DNA of 64,000 nt from Cercospora beticola (Eukaryota; Ascomycota; Dothideomycetes; Mycosphaerellales; Mycosphaerellaceae): positions 248,001-312,000 of the forward strand of contig NC_088944.1 in assembly GCF_033473495.1 (NCBI RefSeq), in the 5' to 3' direction. A program made the position numbers and the translations under genes. Under the pieces are notes generated by a model. The model was not told the origin of the DNA. It searched no databases and worked only from the letters and a program-made list of their open reading frames with translations. Below are positions 23,656-35,462 of this stretch, piece after piece. The number at the start of each line of letters is the position of its first letter. The stretch's first letter is position 1.

Positions 23656-23658
23656 CCC

Positions 23659-24009
23659 ATGCATGTCTTGACGCGTGCGAGTGCAAGCTTAGAATATCCT
23701 GTTTGCCAAGAGCGATCCCCGGGAATCTTGCAGATCGACGACTACAAGCCGTCCAACTACTCCGCCTCCGCTACGCCCGACTCGAGCTGCGGCCTCCCGC
23801 AGTCGGCGCGCACAGGCAGCTTTCCCGAGTACATTCAGCGTTCCTACACCGAACCCTAGCAGCAAAGCCGCTACCCAGCAGGCACGCCTAGCAACATGGC
23901 GCAGACCTCAAGTCTGTCTTGTGTTACGCCCGAAGGGCACCAGCAAGTTTCGGACATGATAATATCCTACTCCAAACCCTCGCATGGCCTCTTGGGGAAA
24001 GGGCCTTAG
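23659..24009 (+). pseudogene. Disordered protein tail with in-frame TAG
   Basis: A plus-strand frame reads DDYKPSNYSASATPDSS and SFPEYIQRSYTEP, meets TAG at 23857-23859, and continues in the same frame as QQSRYPAGTPSNMAQTSS to TAG at 24007. The Ser/Pro/Gln/Tyr-rich composition resembles the disordered regions of fungal transcription factors. A glutamine at the TAG would give an uninterrupted Q run. No DNA-binding domain is present in the window. Confidence 0.35.
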
Positions 24010-26086
24010 TCAACAGGCACCACAATACCAATGCTGTCTATAGCCTTTCTCGAAGGTGTCCCGGCCCGGGAGAGATGTCCTGGGGCGGGTACATCAAGTG
24101 CGCTTGCCTTCGGGGGAGTGCAGTATACATGCCGCCATAGGCTGTCCCCACGGGCCGGCCTTGCTGGAAGCCAGCGACTGAGGGGATTATCATGACGCGT
24201 AGAGAGCGGAAGTGATTGGCCAGTACGTTGACGTCCAGATATTCTCAAAGTCCTTGATGATCGAAGACGGCACGTGGCTTCAAGTTCCATGTCTGGTATC
24301 TTTCGATGAGATCACTGGGAAGGTCTTGAGGGCCAACATCTTACTCAACACCAAGAGCATGGGGAGAGGTATGAAAGGACAAATGACGAAAATGTCTACG
24401 GCGATGAGCATGTTCGACAGCGTTGACACAGTCATCAAGGCTCAACCAATCCACGTTTGAGGATCAGAAGAGGGTTGGGCCTATACTCTTCTACAGGGAT
24501 GTGCTAGTGTGCGGCAAATGACGGGCAAGAATGTGATCACGAAGGTGGTAAACAAGCCAGTCACGGTATCATGAGCGCTCTGCATCTCAGGCGCAGGGCC
24601 AAGGCTTATGATATGGAGAACAACATCGAAGTCTATGGTGCTAGTAGTCACAGTCGGGTCTTTAATTACGGACCTGGCCGCCGTCTCAACTATATCAACA
24701 GGATTGGCGAGGATTCGGAAGGACTTGATTTCTGGGCTTCGCGAGCATGATGACATTCCTCTGATCGGCTCTGACTGTAGTTGGCGATGTGGCCCGACTG
24801 AGCATGGTAGGAGGACATCGGAGTGAGCTGGAACGCCAACTGGGAGCGCGAGCCGCTTGCGAAGGCACGCGCGAGTGGCCATGTAGAGATTTGGCGGGCA
24901 AGAGAATTGTTGCGAAGAGCCGCAGCTGGATGCTGGCAGGGCTAATCAGCAGTGTCGTTTTGGGGTTCCCACGACCCGTAGCGCAGTCGAGTGCATGGTG
25001 GCCCACAGTTGCGCAAGTATTGGGACCATTGCCAACTCGAGCACAAAATCGGCGACAAAGCTTTGTTACCAGAGAATTCCATGGATGAAGAGGGTTCCGG
25101 GGATTGAACCTCAGGGTAGGCTCGCACGGCGCAGCAAGCCTTGCGCCCTGGGGACCGGGAGAGTGTGCTCTGGATTCAGCAGGCCTCGAGCTTAACCAGT
25201 TCCAATTGTCCATTCCCTTCACTAACCTTCAGAAGCCGCTGCCCTCACTGCTCCCTTTCCAGCCCCGTGCCCCTTCTCGTCCTCATCGATATCAGCCGTC
25301 TTTGTCCGCATCAGAGCGGTCTTCTTTTGATATTCGCAAGCTTGTTGGCGATAGGCACACGCGTGGGTGGTGACGCATTCGCGTGATGGGCGGATCGTGG
25401 CGAGTGGGGTGTTGACAATCGCCGGTGGGCGACGTGATTGGGAGGTTGGCAACGATTGCAGTTGCACTGCATCGATGGATTCGAAGCCAGGTGCGATGGC
25501 GGTCCGACGCTTGCCACAGCAGACGATCGAGCAAGGTTCAGCTCAGATTTCAGGGTTCACTTTCCGTCCCGATGCCAAACTCAACATACATCCCTCACCT
25601 CACCTCACCACTTTTGTGCGCATCAATAGTGATCACCAGATGAAGGAGTCGTCATTGCGCAGTCTGTGAAAGTTGCTGGACTCGGGACGATCTAGAGGCT
25701 TGCATCGCGACCGGTTTGTGCTCCTTGACGCTGGCTAAGCCATGGTATGTGCAGAACTCTGCTCCGTATCCGGATATCCTCATCAGGCCGACGAGAGTGA
25801 CTCTCACAAGACAACAAGCCAATCGGTTTCGCGTCCCGTCAGCTATCAAATGTCCTTCACCTTTGCAGTGCATGCCACTCTTGGACCGTTTTCGTGAATC
25901 AGCTCCCGCGCAAGCCAGTCAAGGAGAGTAGTCTGCAGACGAGCAGTATCAATGTATCAGTGACCTGCATATCGAGCGGTGACGCCATACAGAAAGTTGG
26001 TTTCGTCATTGACGCAATTCAAGAAAAATTGAGCGATCTCTTCTGAACGCCGTTCGAGCAGCGGCCATTGCGCAAACCTTCGATTA
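24010..26086. other. Unassigned small frames
   Basis: A plus-strand frame at 24212-24460 and a minus-strand frame at 24481-24882 overlap protein-like stretches; the latter contains DVVLHIIS, vaguely like a Rossmann-fold strand, which is too little to name. Frames at 25.1-25.7 kb are Pro/Ser-rich. A tRNA-like T-arm near 25.10 kb fails to fold. Confidence 0.3.
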
Positions 26087-26815
26087 ATGGGTTTTCATGG
26101 CCACAAGCCAACGCCATTAATACATCAACGGAACGCATGTGATACTCATCGGATATCCGTGCATATTTCAGTCAGGCACATTGTATCGACGCCAGTTGCG
26201 ACGACCACGATGCATCAGAATGATTGGAAACCCGTACGGACGAAAGGGGAGTTCGACACAGCCTTTTGGGCCTCGGAGGCTGCCGAAAAGATAGCTGAGA
26301 TTACACCGCTGTTTCAGATGCTATATCATGTGATCGAGCGCCAGCATAAGACCGCATGAGAGCCCTTGGATAAGGTCTTGCTGAACTTCACCGGCAGCGT
26401 GGTTATGAGTCCCGTGGAAGAGAGTTTCACAGGCCGGCTGAATCCCATTCCATCACAGGTTACAAGGATCGCGGCCACTTGAGATGTCAAACTATGCGTG
26501 AGCAGGGCGTTGCTAGCATGTCTGCCCAGCGTAATTACTGTTAGGGGCCCTGGATAAAGACGTGAGGACACAGGTATTATACTCTGCAAGCGGCCCAGAG
26601 GTCGATATCCTGGCTCCGGACACAGCTCATGCAAGCCAGACCGGTACATCATATGCTTGCTACATACGTGATCGGAATACTCGCGCGTGTGAAAGAAGGC
26701 CAGAGCAATACTACTGGTTGCTCTCTGTTCCCCAAGGTCCAGCTCGTCCGTGTAACGGACGAGCTGACTGAAATTTGGTCTCGCAACTCATCATGGGTTG
26801 ATGCACTACCCTAAT
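26087..26815 (+). pseudogene. Subtilisin-like (S8) protease remnant
   Basis: The plus strand encodes PSVITV near 26.53 kb, then YSASGPEVDILAPD and QTGTSYA (26.58-26.66 kb). After a frameshift it reads YVIGILARVKEGQS and ends with TAA near 26.81 kb. This order matches the C-terminal part of subtilases: the 'vitVga' strand, 'y.s.Gp.vdi.APG', and the GTS(M/Y)A box with the catalytic Ser, followed by 'P.vaGilA'. The upstream frame (26087-26359, then TGA-interrupted) may be the preceding part, but the Asp and His catalytic regions were not found. It is a broken fragment. Confidence 0.5.
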
Positions 26816-27019
26816 TCAAATTTCTGCAGCTCATCTGGAAGGTCCCTATTGAATACGAGCATTGTGTCATGGTTACGGAGGGTGCAGCGATAAGGTTTTA
26901 GTAAAGCCTTGCTACTATTGAACAAAGCGTGGTGTCCATCATTTGATATTTCAGCTCCTAGCCAACCTCGTTGCCAGGTCTGCCATCAAGCATAGCGTTA
27001 GCAGTACTCAACAACAGCT

Positions 27020-27511
27020 GTGACCTGTTTTCCGAATTCCAGGCGTTTTGAATCCTACTTAGCTGTGAGTCGCGAGGATTGCCAGGCTCCCATCGGAACA
27101 TGGTCATATGAATGGTCCCTCTTGGACCAACTAATGCTGGACTGTAGTAACTCGCCCAAATTGCTCGCGAGATCGGGGACGAACAGGAAAGATAGACCTG
27201 GATGGCTATCGATCTTCATCACAGATGAAAGCACAACCACAACCGTGATGCTCAACTCGTGGAACAGCAGGCTCTTGTCGAAGATTGTATTCGGGATCAG
27301 CACCTCCGACTTCGCGCAAGACAATTTGGTGAGAGACGGGGTGTTAAGCTTCCATCCTGTCCATGACAATAGATCACTAGGCGTGACTACGAGGATGCCG
27401 CACCAGATCATGATTATGTCCGAAGCTGATGGCATGAAGATCTACGTAATCTGGTGTTCATTTGTCTACATTATTTGGCTCTGGGATGTGGCCCTTTGCG
27501 GGTTAGCTTAG
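27020..27511 (+). CDS. Hypothetical protein, up to 163 aa
   Basis: An open plus-strand frame with protein-like content (DRPGWLSIFITDESTTTT) and a hydrophobic C-terminal stretch that could be a membrane anchor. The minus strand is also open (27055-27435). A homopolymer A tract follows at about 27.53 kb. No family recognised. Confidence 0.28.
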   Translation: MTCFPNSRRFESYLAVSREDCQAPIGTWSYEWSLLDQLMLDCSNSPKLLARSGTNRKDRPGWLSIFITDESTTTTVMLNSWNSRLLSKIVFGISTSDFAQDNLVRDGVLSFHPVHDNRSLGVTTRMPHQIMIMSEADGMKIYVIWCSFVYIIWLWDVALCGLA

Positions 27512-27521
27512 ATTACGATAA

Positions 27522-30370
27522 ATGAAGGCAAAAAAAAAAAATCCCCTTTGGGCACAGACAAAAGTCACATATTATCGATGGCGGTCCAGGTCAGGACGCC
27601 AGTCATGGGGAAGCTACAGGGCTGCTGAGATCGAGATGGAGATGAATGTAATCCAGAACAACTGGATCGTAATTGTGGCCAAGTCGAGGATTTGGGGAGT
27701 AAAGAGCCTCACGATGAAGTTGATGTTCATGACTGAAGGTGTGGTGGCAGCCGAGGATCTGATCACTGATTTACAGGGCGTTTTAGCAGCGGAAGTGCTA
27801 AATGTCTTGCGGAACGCCTTCCATCTAGGCACTGCAGAGTTTGAGAGAGACAAGTGATCATTTCGCCAGTAAAATCTTGGCCAGGGAAGAGGGTAAGAAG
27901 GTTCATGAAGGAGAGAATGTTGCCCTTTGGCCAGTAGAGGGAATGAGAAAAAGGTTGAGGAAAGGAAGTCCGAAAGCTGAAATCTAAGTGAACGTTGGAT
28001 ACTGATTGGTCATTGCCCAGCGACGACGTCTTGATAGGTCGTGCTGTTGTATATGGAATAGCGCAAGATGTCTTCTCGGTGCACCAGAAGCCAACGAATT
28101 AGGTGTCGAGCACTTTCCCTCACCTACGCCAAGGCATGTAATATCCTCAGCAGTGCGCGTCGACGAGCCACGTGATCGTGGACATGCCTCCCAATCTGTC
28201 TTACATCTATGTCCTGCTGCACCGGCTTTTTGTCGAATGGGACAGCTTCTCGAACAATTCGCTCACCGCTATGAGTGAGTCGAGAGATTCAATGTCGACA
28301 TCGGCTGGCACTCTTTCAAGGAGGAAGGCCTGCTGGATCGAGCTATAGCTAGATCCGAACATTTGGTGCCGCGACTAATGCTCCGCGAATGCTCGTCGGC
28401 TGTTCTCTTCAGAGATCTGCTCGATGGAGGCGACACAAAGCAAGCGCCATGCGATCATTCACTGGGTGCTGAAGCGCATACTGCTGTGTACAGACTGCTA
28501 GCTGTGTCTCGCATGTCGCTATGACTTTACAGTTCCTGTGGTTCAGCGCCTTCAGCCTTGTCTTCCGAGAACGGCAAGATGGGGAAGACCAGGCAGTGAG
28601 GAGGGAGACTGTCGCGAAATCTGCTCGAAAAGATAGGACGCGCCAGCAACAAAAAGATATCGCACAGTTGTCATATCAAGATTGGGCTTGTGCCTCCGCT
28701 CGATGTTCGGATCTTCATATCGTAGAGTACACGTACTCCACGACTACGCGTATTCCTCTGAACAGGAGCACCTTGGACATGCTTGTCAGTCCAGGTCGCC
28801 GCAGCTACTCTCAGCTTGCGAGTAAATGACAGGGCTTGAGATCCGTTTTGCTTATAATGGCTGTTGGTTCTCCGTGGATCCATGAGCGTACACAAACGCT
28901 TCGAAGGGTCGACATCAATAAGCACATGATAGTTACCGCCAACGTGCATACGGACTACGGTAGAAGGTCCCTTTTCCGGTGCTGTGTTCTTGAAGCACCA
29001 TAAGTACTGCTCATCACTCACCCAGAATCCTTTGAACCTGCTTGCGATGAATTCGCAACGTGAAAGGTGAGAAATGCAAGGACCCGACAAAAGCTATTAT
29101 CGAGCATATCGGCTCCGAGCATGTTTCCGGGCAGCAGCCGATCAATAATGGCTGATGTCTGTGATCGAAAATTCAGGAGGAAGTGTCCTGGGTGCCGAGC
29201 GTGCTCAGAAGAAGTGTATGGATACGGTTGCGACTCTTGCTGCAAAGCGTATTGTGAGCCGGAAACCTGTAGGTACAGGGCTTGGTATAAGCATTCCGAT
29301 TGTGAAGACGTTTTCTCCAAGTGCCCCCATTTTGGGGTCTATGTCATCACATTCGAGTTCGAGGAATGGTGCATAGATGTTGCGCAAAGCTGCGTCGTCT
29401 TCGGTGGGGCCGAAAAGACCGAAGTGTGAGTGAGCAGTCTGATCAAAGGAGTCTGATCAAAGGAGTCTGTCCACAGGTTCTCTACTTCCTCCTCTTGAGT
29501 CTATATGCTCTGGACTAGGCGGAAAGACTTGTGAATGTCTCCACTTGCACCTTGGTACTCATACTTTGCCAGAGGTTAGTCGGCGCGAGAAATGAAGCGA
29601 AATTGTGATGATTTTGAACTGGAAGTTGGTGAGGTCGTATGAGTTGGTGAGATGCCATAGCCTGACGAGTAAGAGAATCGCAGCTACCGCAGCCGTATGC
29701 GTGTGATACCAAAGCCTGGAAGCGACGAGTTGTTAGTAGACCTCGCGAGAAAGGGGCGTCTAATCACCGCATACGACAATCTCATCCCGAGGATGGTAGT
29801 ATCTCGTGAGCCACTGACTTCGTGAGACGGCCGTACGACGAGCCGGGCGAAAGCTGGACCGTACGCTGCTGCGGCAAACACCGTTTGACGGCATATGGAG
29901 CATGCATTTGCTTCGCAACGAGCCTGACCTGACGGGCACAACCACAAGGTCAAGGCGCGTGCGAAGCGGCTGAGAAGGAGGTAGGCATGCACTTGGCCAT
30001 CTTGTGGGAATGACTACTGGCTGAGACCTATCACATCTTACCGGATCGGCATTGGTCATTTCATCGCGGGCCAACAGGTGGCTGGATTTTGAGGAACAAT
30101 GTGTACCAACCAGTCGAAAGTGGAAATCAATTCCTATTGTTCTGCTCTGCTTTGTTGCCTTACTACTGGGCTGCTCATTACCTGTACATTATGCACTGAT
30201 CATTAAGACTCGATTGCACCTCCTCTCCGGCCTGTGGTATCTGGTTGCTAGTATTGATGCTGCCCACAATGCTACTGTCGATGGAGGTTGCCGATGGGTA
30301 GTTGCCGATTGGAAACTATCGACTTGAGCCAAAAGTGAGTGTTGCGCTTGGAATTGATGCTCATGTCGCA
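27522..30370. other. Low-confidence frames only
   Basis: Plus-strand 27522-27857, minus-strand 28671-29090 and a Cys-rich plus-strand frame at 29067-29429 (contains KCPGCRACSEEVYGYGCDSC) are open but have no family match that I can defend. The Cys-rich frame has 18 or so cysteines in 120 codons, but spacing does not fit a known finger. Minus-strand frames at 29.5-30.1 kb are equally anonymous. Confidence 0.28.
29437..29464. repeat. Exact 14-bp tandem duplication
   Basis: GTCTGATCAAAGGA occurs at 29437-29450 and again at 29451-29464, followed by a partial third copy. It is the same kind of short tandem duplication as at 11.96 kb. Confidence 0.95.
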
Positions 30371-30377
30371 AGGACTC

Positions 30378-31313
30378 TCACTCAAGCTCACTGAGAACGC
30401 TCTTGCGACATTCAACGTCGACGGAGCGGTCGGCGTTCGCAGGCCTTGCAACGTTGTGGCGGCGCTCGAAGTCCATCCATTGTTGGAAGCCAACAAGATT
30501 TTTCTGTTTACCGAGGTATGTTTCCCGGATGGTCCATCGTGCCATGTAGAAGAAAAGGCACAAGTGGTGTTGAAGCGGCGGGGGCCGGAGCGCTAAGAGG
30601 CGGTAGACGTGCTCATGCACTTGCATAAACCCCAGTGACCCCACCCTCCCGCCCGCAAGGTGGTATTTCTCTGTCAAGGTCGCAAACAGTACTTCAAAAA
30701 AGTGCTTGAGGAGCGTGGGTGCGGGGCCGTACTCTGCTTCGGCGAATTCGAACTGTAGACGGTGACGCGGAATAGCTCTGACAGTTGGCGTATTGAAAAT
30801 CTCGAACATGATGCGACTGATGGAGTAGAGACTCATGCCATGCGTGTCCTTGAGGTAGATGACAAGTGGAATTTGAAGCTGGCGCACCGCATGTGGCATT
30901 AATCGAAGTCGGCGCTTCAGCTTATGAGGTTGCTTGTTGTTGAATATCTCTAGCGACACCACAATGCTGAAGTTGCGTATGTTGCCAGAAACGTGGTTCC
31001 CATGATTGAAGACGATGCTTGAAGCCTCACGGCGGATCATTGGATGCGCCTGGAGAAACTTGAATATCCAATTCGCTTGCTGACCAGCGACTATTTCGCC
31101 GACGTGCTTGTAGACCTTGTTGCGTAGCTCGGCAGGGATGTCGTTCAGAAACCCAAGCTTGTGTTCGTCCAGCTTTGTGGGGGTTGTCTTAACCATGTTG
31201 CTACTACTGTAGTGAGGTGAGAAACAGCTTGTCGAAGGAAAAGTCGCTGGTGGTACTGGCAGTAATTGGCTGGGACCTGGCGTGCGTTGGTGGAAGAGAT
31301 GCCGCAGCGCCAT
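30378..31313 (-). CDS. 2EXR/F-box-like domain protein, intact
   Basis: The best complete gene in the window: a minus-strand frame with ATG at 31313 or, more likely, at 31196 (MVKTTPTKLDEHKLGFL), ending TGA at 30380-30378. Shortly after the second ATG it has GFLNDIPAELRNKVYKHVGE. This is the 'fl.LPaELRn.IY.y' signature of the fungal 2EXR/F-box-like family, whose members are often substrate-recognition or unknown proteins. The remainder (272 residues from 31196) is alpha/beta-like with basic patches, without transmembrane segments. There is no premature stop or frameshift, in contrast to its neighbours. No conserved neighbour suggests a pathway. Confidence 0.75.
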   Translation of the reverse strand: MALRHLFHQRTPGPSQLLPVPPATFPSTSCFSPHYSSSNMVKTTPTKLDEHKLGFLNDIPAELRNKVYKHVGEIVAGQQANWIFKFLQAHPMIRREASSIVFNHGNHVSGNIRNFSIVVSLEIFNNKQPHKLKRRLRLMPHAVRQLQIPLVIYLKDTHGMSLYSISRIMFEIFNTPTVRAIPRHRLQFEFAEAEYGPAPTLLKHFFEVLFATLTEKYHLAGGRVGSLGFMQVHEHVYRLLALRPPPLQHHLCLFFYMARWTIRETYLGKQKNLVGFQQWMDFERRHNVARPANADRSVDVECRKSVLSELE

Positions 31314-31319
31314 AATCTT

Positions 31320-32130
31320 TCGATGTCAGCAGCTTGTCGTTTGCCCGAGTAAACACAACACATGGCTCAAACGCGGTAAGCGATAGAAGGCAAATTAGAC
31401 TCCCGTCGCTCCCTGCTCACTCTACGGCCAGCTGCAGTCTCCATTTCGTAAGCCGCGGAGACCTTGTAGGACACAGTCGTGGAGCTCTTCAATCGCTTAA
31501 GTATGAGCGAAGGTCAACGTTTGCCTCACAACGGCGAGATTCGGAAATGCTTCGCATGGCCGAGGCAAACACCGATACGTCGGACATATGCGGAGGCTGT
31601 CCCACTGTCGCGAGAGATCTGCTCTTTGAAGTTGAGTTCAGGCTTTTGCTGTGTCTGGTTGTGGTTCTCGTCGAGGTGCTAGTGGTCCTTCAGATGAAGA
31701 GGTGCGCCGCATCAGCGCATTGAGCGGCGTTTGTGGCTGGATCGGAAGATGATTTATCTAGCAGAGCCAATCACGATGAAGCCATTTCCCCGCAGCCTTC
31801 ATCGCTGGGCGACTTCGACGCATCTCATCAATAGTTAGCCTGGAGGCGTCTTCGCCGGCCAGCATGCTGCGCCTGCTCAATCTTGCATGCGCCGTCTCTG
31901 TCGGCCTCGTCTCGCTGCGTCTTTCCATCTCTCTTCCCCTGCTTCATCGACCACGTCCTAAACCACGGGCCCGCTGACTTTGGGGCTCAGATGGGGTTTC
32001 CTTGGCACGCTCCTCGACAGCTTGCACAAAAAGACGAGCACGACTTCTGCGTTTCGGAGATCAGACGTAGCGGCTCGCTTGGAAGCACCGTTCGTCCCGC
32101 GACACATCATCGTCGCCGAGTGCCGTTGAC
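31320..32130. other. Upstream flank, no gene supported
   Basis: Short plus-strand frames (31334-31723, 31883-32140) without motifs. The first about 150 bases probably hold the promoter of the 2EXR-like gene. Confidence 0.35.
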
Positions 32131-32136
32131 GAATGC

Positions 32137-32514
32137 CTAGCCCTCACCTTTTCCAACCCAACTGTGGGTGACGCAAAGATCTTGTGTCCAAGCAGCATCG
32201 GAAGACTCAGAGACCGTGTCATCCATTCGACACCCCGGTGTATCGAAATCAGGCACATGTATACTGAACGTCTCTGGAGGTTCGAAGCCCTTCAAAGCCT
32301 TTCTGGGTGAGAGTGCTGCGATCAATTGTGATTCCCGTTGAATCGTGCAATAGCTCATGGACATATCTCCAGAATCGTGGCCAACCCTTCGTACCTTCGC
32401 GAGCGCTGGTGATCCGTGTCGTACCTTCAATACAAACTCAGAATGGATGTGAAGACGATAGCATCTCGAGAAGATGAAATTCCAACCATGATATCCATGG
32501 CGGTGGCTTCTCAA
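32137..32514 (-). CDS. Hypothetical protein or terminal exon, 125 aa
   Basis: An open minus-strand frame ending in TAG at 32139-32137, with natural composition (ALKGFEPPETFSIHVPDF, MDDTVSESSDAAW). The left end uses a non-ATG codon, so an upstream exon or loss of the start is likely. Not recognised. Confidence 0.3.
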   Translation of the reverse strand: MRSHRHGYHGWNFIFSRCYRLHIHSEFVLKVRHGSPALAKVRRVGHDSGDMSMSYCTIQRESQLIAALSPRKALKGFEPPETFSIHVPDFDTPGCRMDDTVSESSDAAWTQDLCVTHSWVGKGEG

Positions 32515-32626
32515 AGCTCTGGACTCTCGCTCTTGCTCCGCACCTCATTCTCGAATGGCTGCAATACCTCCTCGTCTGCATTAGTACAGAACTGAGCTGG
32601 CATTGTGAGAGTTAATGCCTGCTTGA

Positions 32627-33916
32627 TCACGGTTGTCCGAGAGAAAGGCTATGTCGTGCGAGAATACTCACATTTTCATTTGGTCTGGAGATATGCTTCA
32701 CGCAGTGGGCCCTTCGACAGACTGAAACGGGATAGAGGGAGACTAGAGCAGCGCTCATACTTTGCTCCGTGTTCCTCTTTTCTGCAAGTGCTCCTTCTTT
32801 TGGGTAGTCTTGGTACGAACTCCACATCCTGAGACGTTGAGTCACTTGGAGACTATGTTGGTAGTGGTTCTTTCGAGCGTCGACACATCAGGTGAACGTA
32901 ACCGGCCTTATCATTCTCAATGCGTTCTTCAACGAGGCTAACTGAATCTGCTTGGAAGATGTCGCATGTTGAGCGATAGTTTGGGATCTGACGAACCTCG
33001 TCAAGCGTGTTGCCGTATGCTCACAGAGCTTGGCCGAGTCTTTGCTAGATATTCTGCTTAGCATGGCAGTTGTAGCATTCTGCAGTTGTGATGTGCGATG
33101 TGTGATGTACAACAAGTCATCAAGCGCTTGCTACGAGTTCTCCAATGCCTTCACCTACGCTTGCGGCTGCAGCCCATCTTCCTGCCCTGTGATGCTCTGA
33201 TCCTACAGCACAATATCATCTGCATCACGATAAACACAAGTCCCACGAGCCTCGTCGCGGAAGCGTGGCCACAGGAGTCAACGTATGCTCTGGCCAGAAT
33301 CAGCCACGTCGTCGCCATCCACAGCGCGTTGTTCCAACAATTCCAAGTATTCAAGGCACAAAATATCTTAAGCCTTGTGCATCGTTTATGACAACTCTGC
33401 TAGCTCCCAAGCTGCGAATGTCGATATTCAAAGCTCTTGAGATATGCTTCTTGGAATTTCGAGAACGCGTACCGATGCCATTGGGGGCACGATATCCTCT
33501 GCTGCTTCTTCAGATTCGGTTCTGGCGTTAGAACATCCTAATTCAAATATTGTGCCGTGTATATCTGCCAAGCGAACGAAATTATATGGCAGACAGATTT
33601 TTGAGCTGACTCCTGCTGGCCACGCTGCCTTTTGATACATCTTTCTGGCCGTAATACCATGCGCAACGATGCGGTTTGGTTCGGTGCCACTGCAACAGCA
33701 TCCAAGACGACAAAGGATCATGTACTGAAGCATGCCGGCTTTCGTCCAATCGGCGAGAGCGCATGACAAGGACAAGCACTACTATGACTTTCAGAAGTCA
33801 ACCTCCCTGATACTGTTCATGAATTGTACACCGGCAATGGCCATCGCCTGTAGTATTGATGATTTCAAGTGCATCATTCGTAAGACCTCTATCTTGAACG
33901 ATAATGATGATGCTCA
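32627..33916 (-). pseudogene. Single-frame relic with many nonsense codons
   Basis: One minus-strand frame carries long protein-like stretches separated by stops and needs no frameshift across most of 1.3 kb. Stops lie at 33916 (TGA), 33793 (TGA), 33784 and 33781 (TAG), 33430 (TGA), 33388 and 33370 (TAA), 33280 (TGA), 33205, 33157 and 33133 (TAG), and 32890 (TGA), counted at the first base on the minus strand. All could derive from CAG, CAA or CGA by one C-to-T change. Stretches such as EYLELLEQRAVDGDDVADSG and LQNATTAMLSRISSKDSAKL look coding. Stop density is below chance but not decisively so, hence moderate confidence. No family recognised. Confidence 0.35.
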
Positions 33917-34311
33917 GTACCTATCCTTGTCGCATTTGGAGGAACCGAATCGAGGCTTGTACGAAGGCGTACACTAGCCAGTTGCCCTTGATCTTTCCCG
34001 ATAAGGACAGGCCCAATGGAGTGTATACCCGAGGCTCAGCCAACACGGACGAGAAGTAGCCGTCGCCGCACGATAGGGTCGATGGTGATTCAACCAGCGC
34101 TCAAGCGAGCCGCCAGACACTGCGCTAGCATCAGAGCACCAGCTTAGCAGCGGCCTCAGGCGCTCCTTTGAAGCGTCCAGGCCCAGAAAGTCACCCGTCT
34201 GGGTTTGACGTAGCCGGCGATGCGAAGAGCGACTTACTTCTCGAAGACATGAAGCGACGCGACTTTACGCCACGTCTATTGTTTCGTCGCTGGCAGCGTT
34301 GGCCTCATCCG

Positions 34312-34476
34312 CCTTCCTCTTCCTTCTCCTCCCGCTACCTCCTCCTCCCTCCTCTTCCTTTCCATCCTTCTTCCTCCTCATCCTCTTTGTTCTTTCCCCC
34401 CACTTTCTTCCTCCTCTCTGTTCTTTCTCCTCCCTCTTTCCCCTCTCTGTTTCTTCTCTTCCCTCTTCCCCCTCTT
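34312..34476. repeat. Polypyrimidine tract, about 165 bp
   Basis: The plus strand is almost entirely C and T with only scattered G or A, in CCTCC/TTCTT units. Such tracts occur in fungal promoters and as simple-sequence DNA; no gene starts convincingly on its right. Confidence 0.93.
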
Positions 34477-34479
34477 ATC

Positions 34480-35460
34480 GTGCACCTCGCCGCTAATATT
34501 GAGCTCGTCCCTATCTCAAGGCGTTGACTACCAACCCCCAAGAACATCGAGCTCGTCATTGTCAGATCTGTTCACCCCGCCAGAGACCTCGGTCCAAAGC
34601 TTCTCGACGGCAGTTGAATTGTGGGCTGCCGAGCTGCGTGTAGGAACTGCTGAACCACCGCCTCCTGGCTGCTCGTAGTCATCGTTGTCGGACTCGATAG
34701 CGACGGAGAGAGGCCTGGCTCGAGAGGGTGTGGGAGTTGAGGGCGACAACCAGACTGCGATGCGATATGGGGGAACGAGAGGAAAGGCTGCTCGACAGCA
34801 ACGCCGGGGCTGTGTTGAAGATACGAATCGGCACTCTTGGCTGTAGGTAAGTATGTCTTCTGGAAAGCGATGTGATGAACTGAGCTTCACCAGAAGCGTA
34901 GGCCTAACATAGGCGTACGTAACGTGCTTGAAGCAACGTAAGGATGGTGGCGACTCGACACACCTCGTGAACAGCATGCACTTCAATTCTTTGCCGTTCT
35001 TGCCATCTAGCCCATGTGTACGCAGCGAGCACAGCGGCTGGTCCTTCTTATCTCGGCGGAGGTCTCATCAATTCGGCCAACGTGTGTCAAGATGCGCCTC
35101 CTGGTGCACATCACTTCAACAAATGCCGTGTCGCTCTCCACACAGGCAGCCTTCGCAAAGTGTGCATCAATGGTCTTCGGTCGCCCACACATCAGCCTGC
35201 GCCATCTACTGAGCCTGCTCGTCTTGTTCGTCTTCTTCCTCATCTAAGCTGTCTTGGGCGATGGCAACACCATGAGCAGCTCGAGCGGCACTGCATCGTG
35301 GGGCGGCCCATGCTCGTAGGCAGATTTGCAGGATTGGTTGTTGCGAGGTGTCGATCAGCGGAGGTAGGCGGAAAAAGCTCTTCCTGGACGTCGCAATTTG
35401 CCGGATGTGGAGAGAAATGGGCGGATTGCTCTGCATGGCGCGAATGTCCAACTGTTGATT
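34480..35460. other. No supported gene
   Basis: Minus-strand 34528-34986 and several plus-strand frames at 35.0-35.5 kb overlap without a motif. Confidence 0.35.
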
Positions 35461-35462
35461 CG

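Noticed and set aside
25085..25165. Minus-strand T-loop-like GGTTCAATCC suggesting a tRNA
   Set aside because: The stem has a mismatch, the D loop would be far too long and no matching acceptor 5' strand exists.
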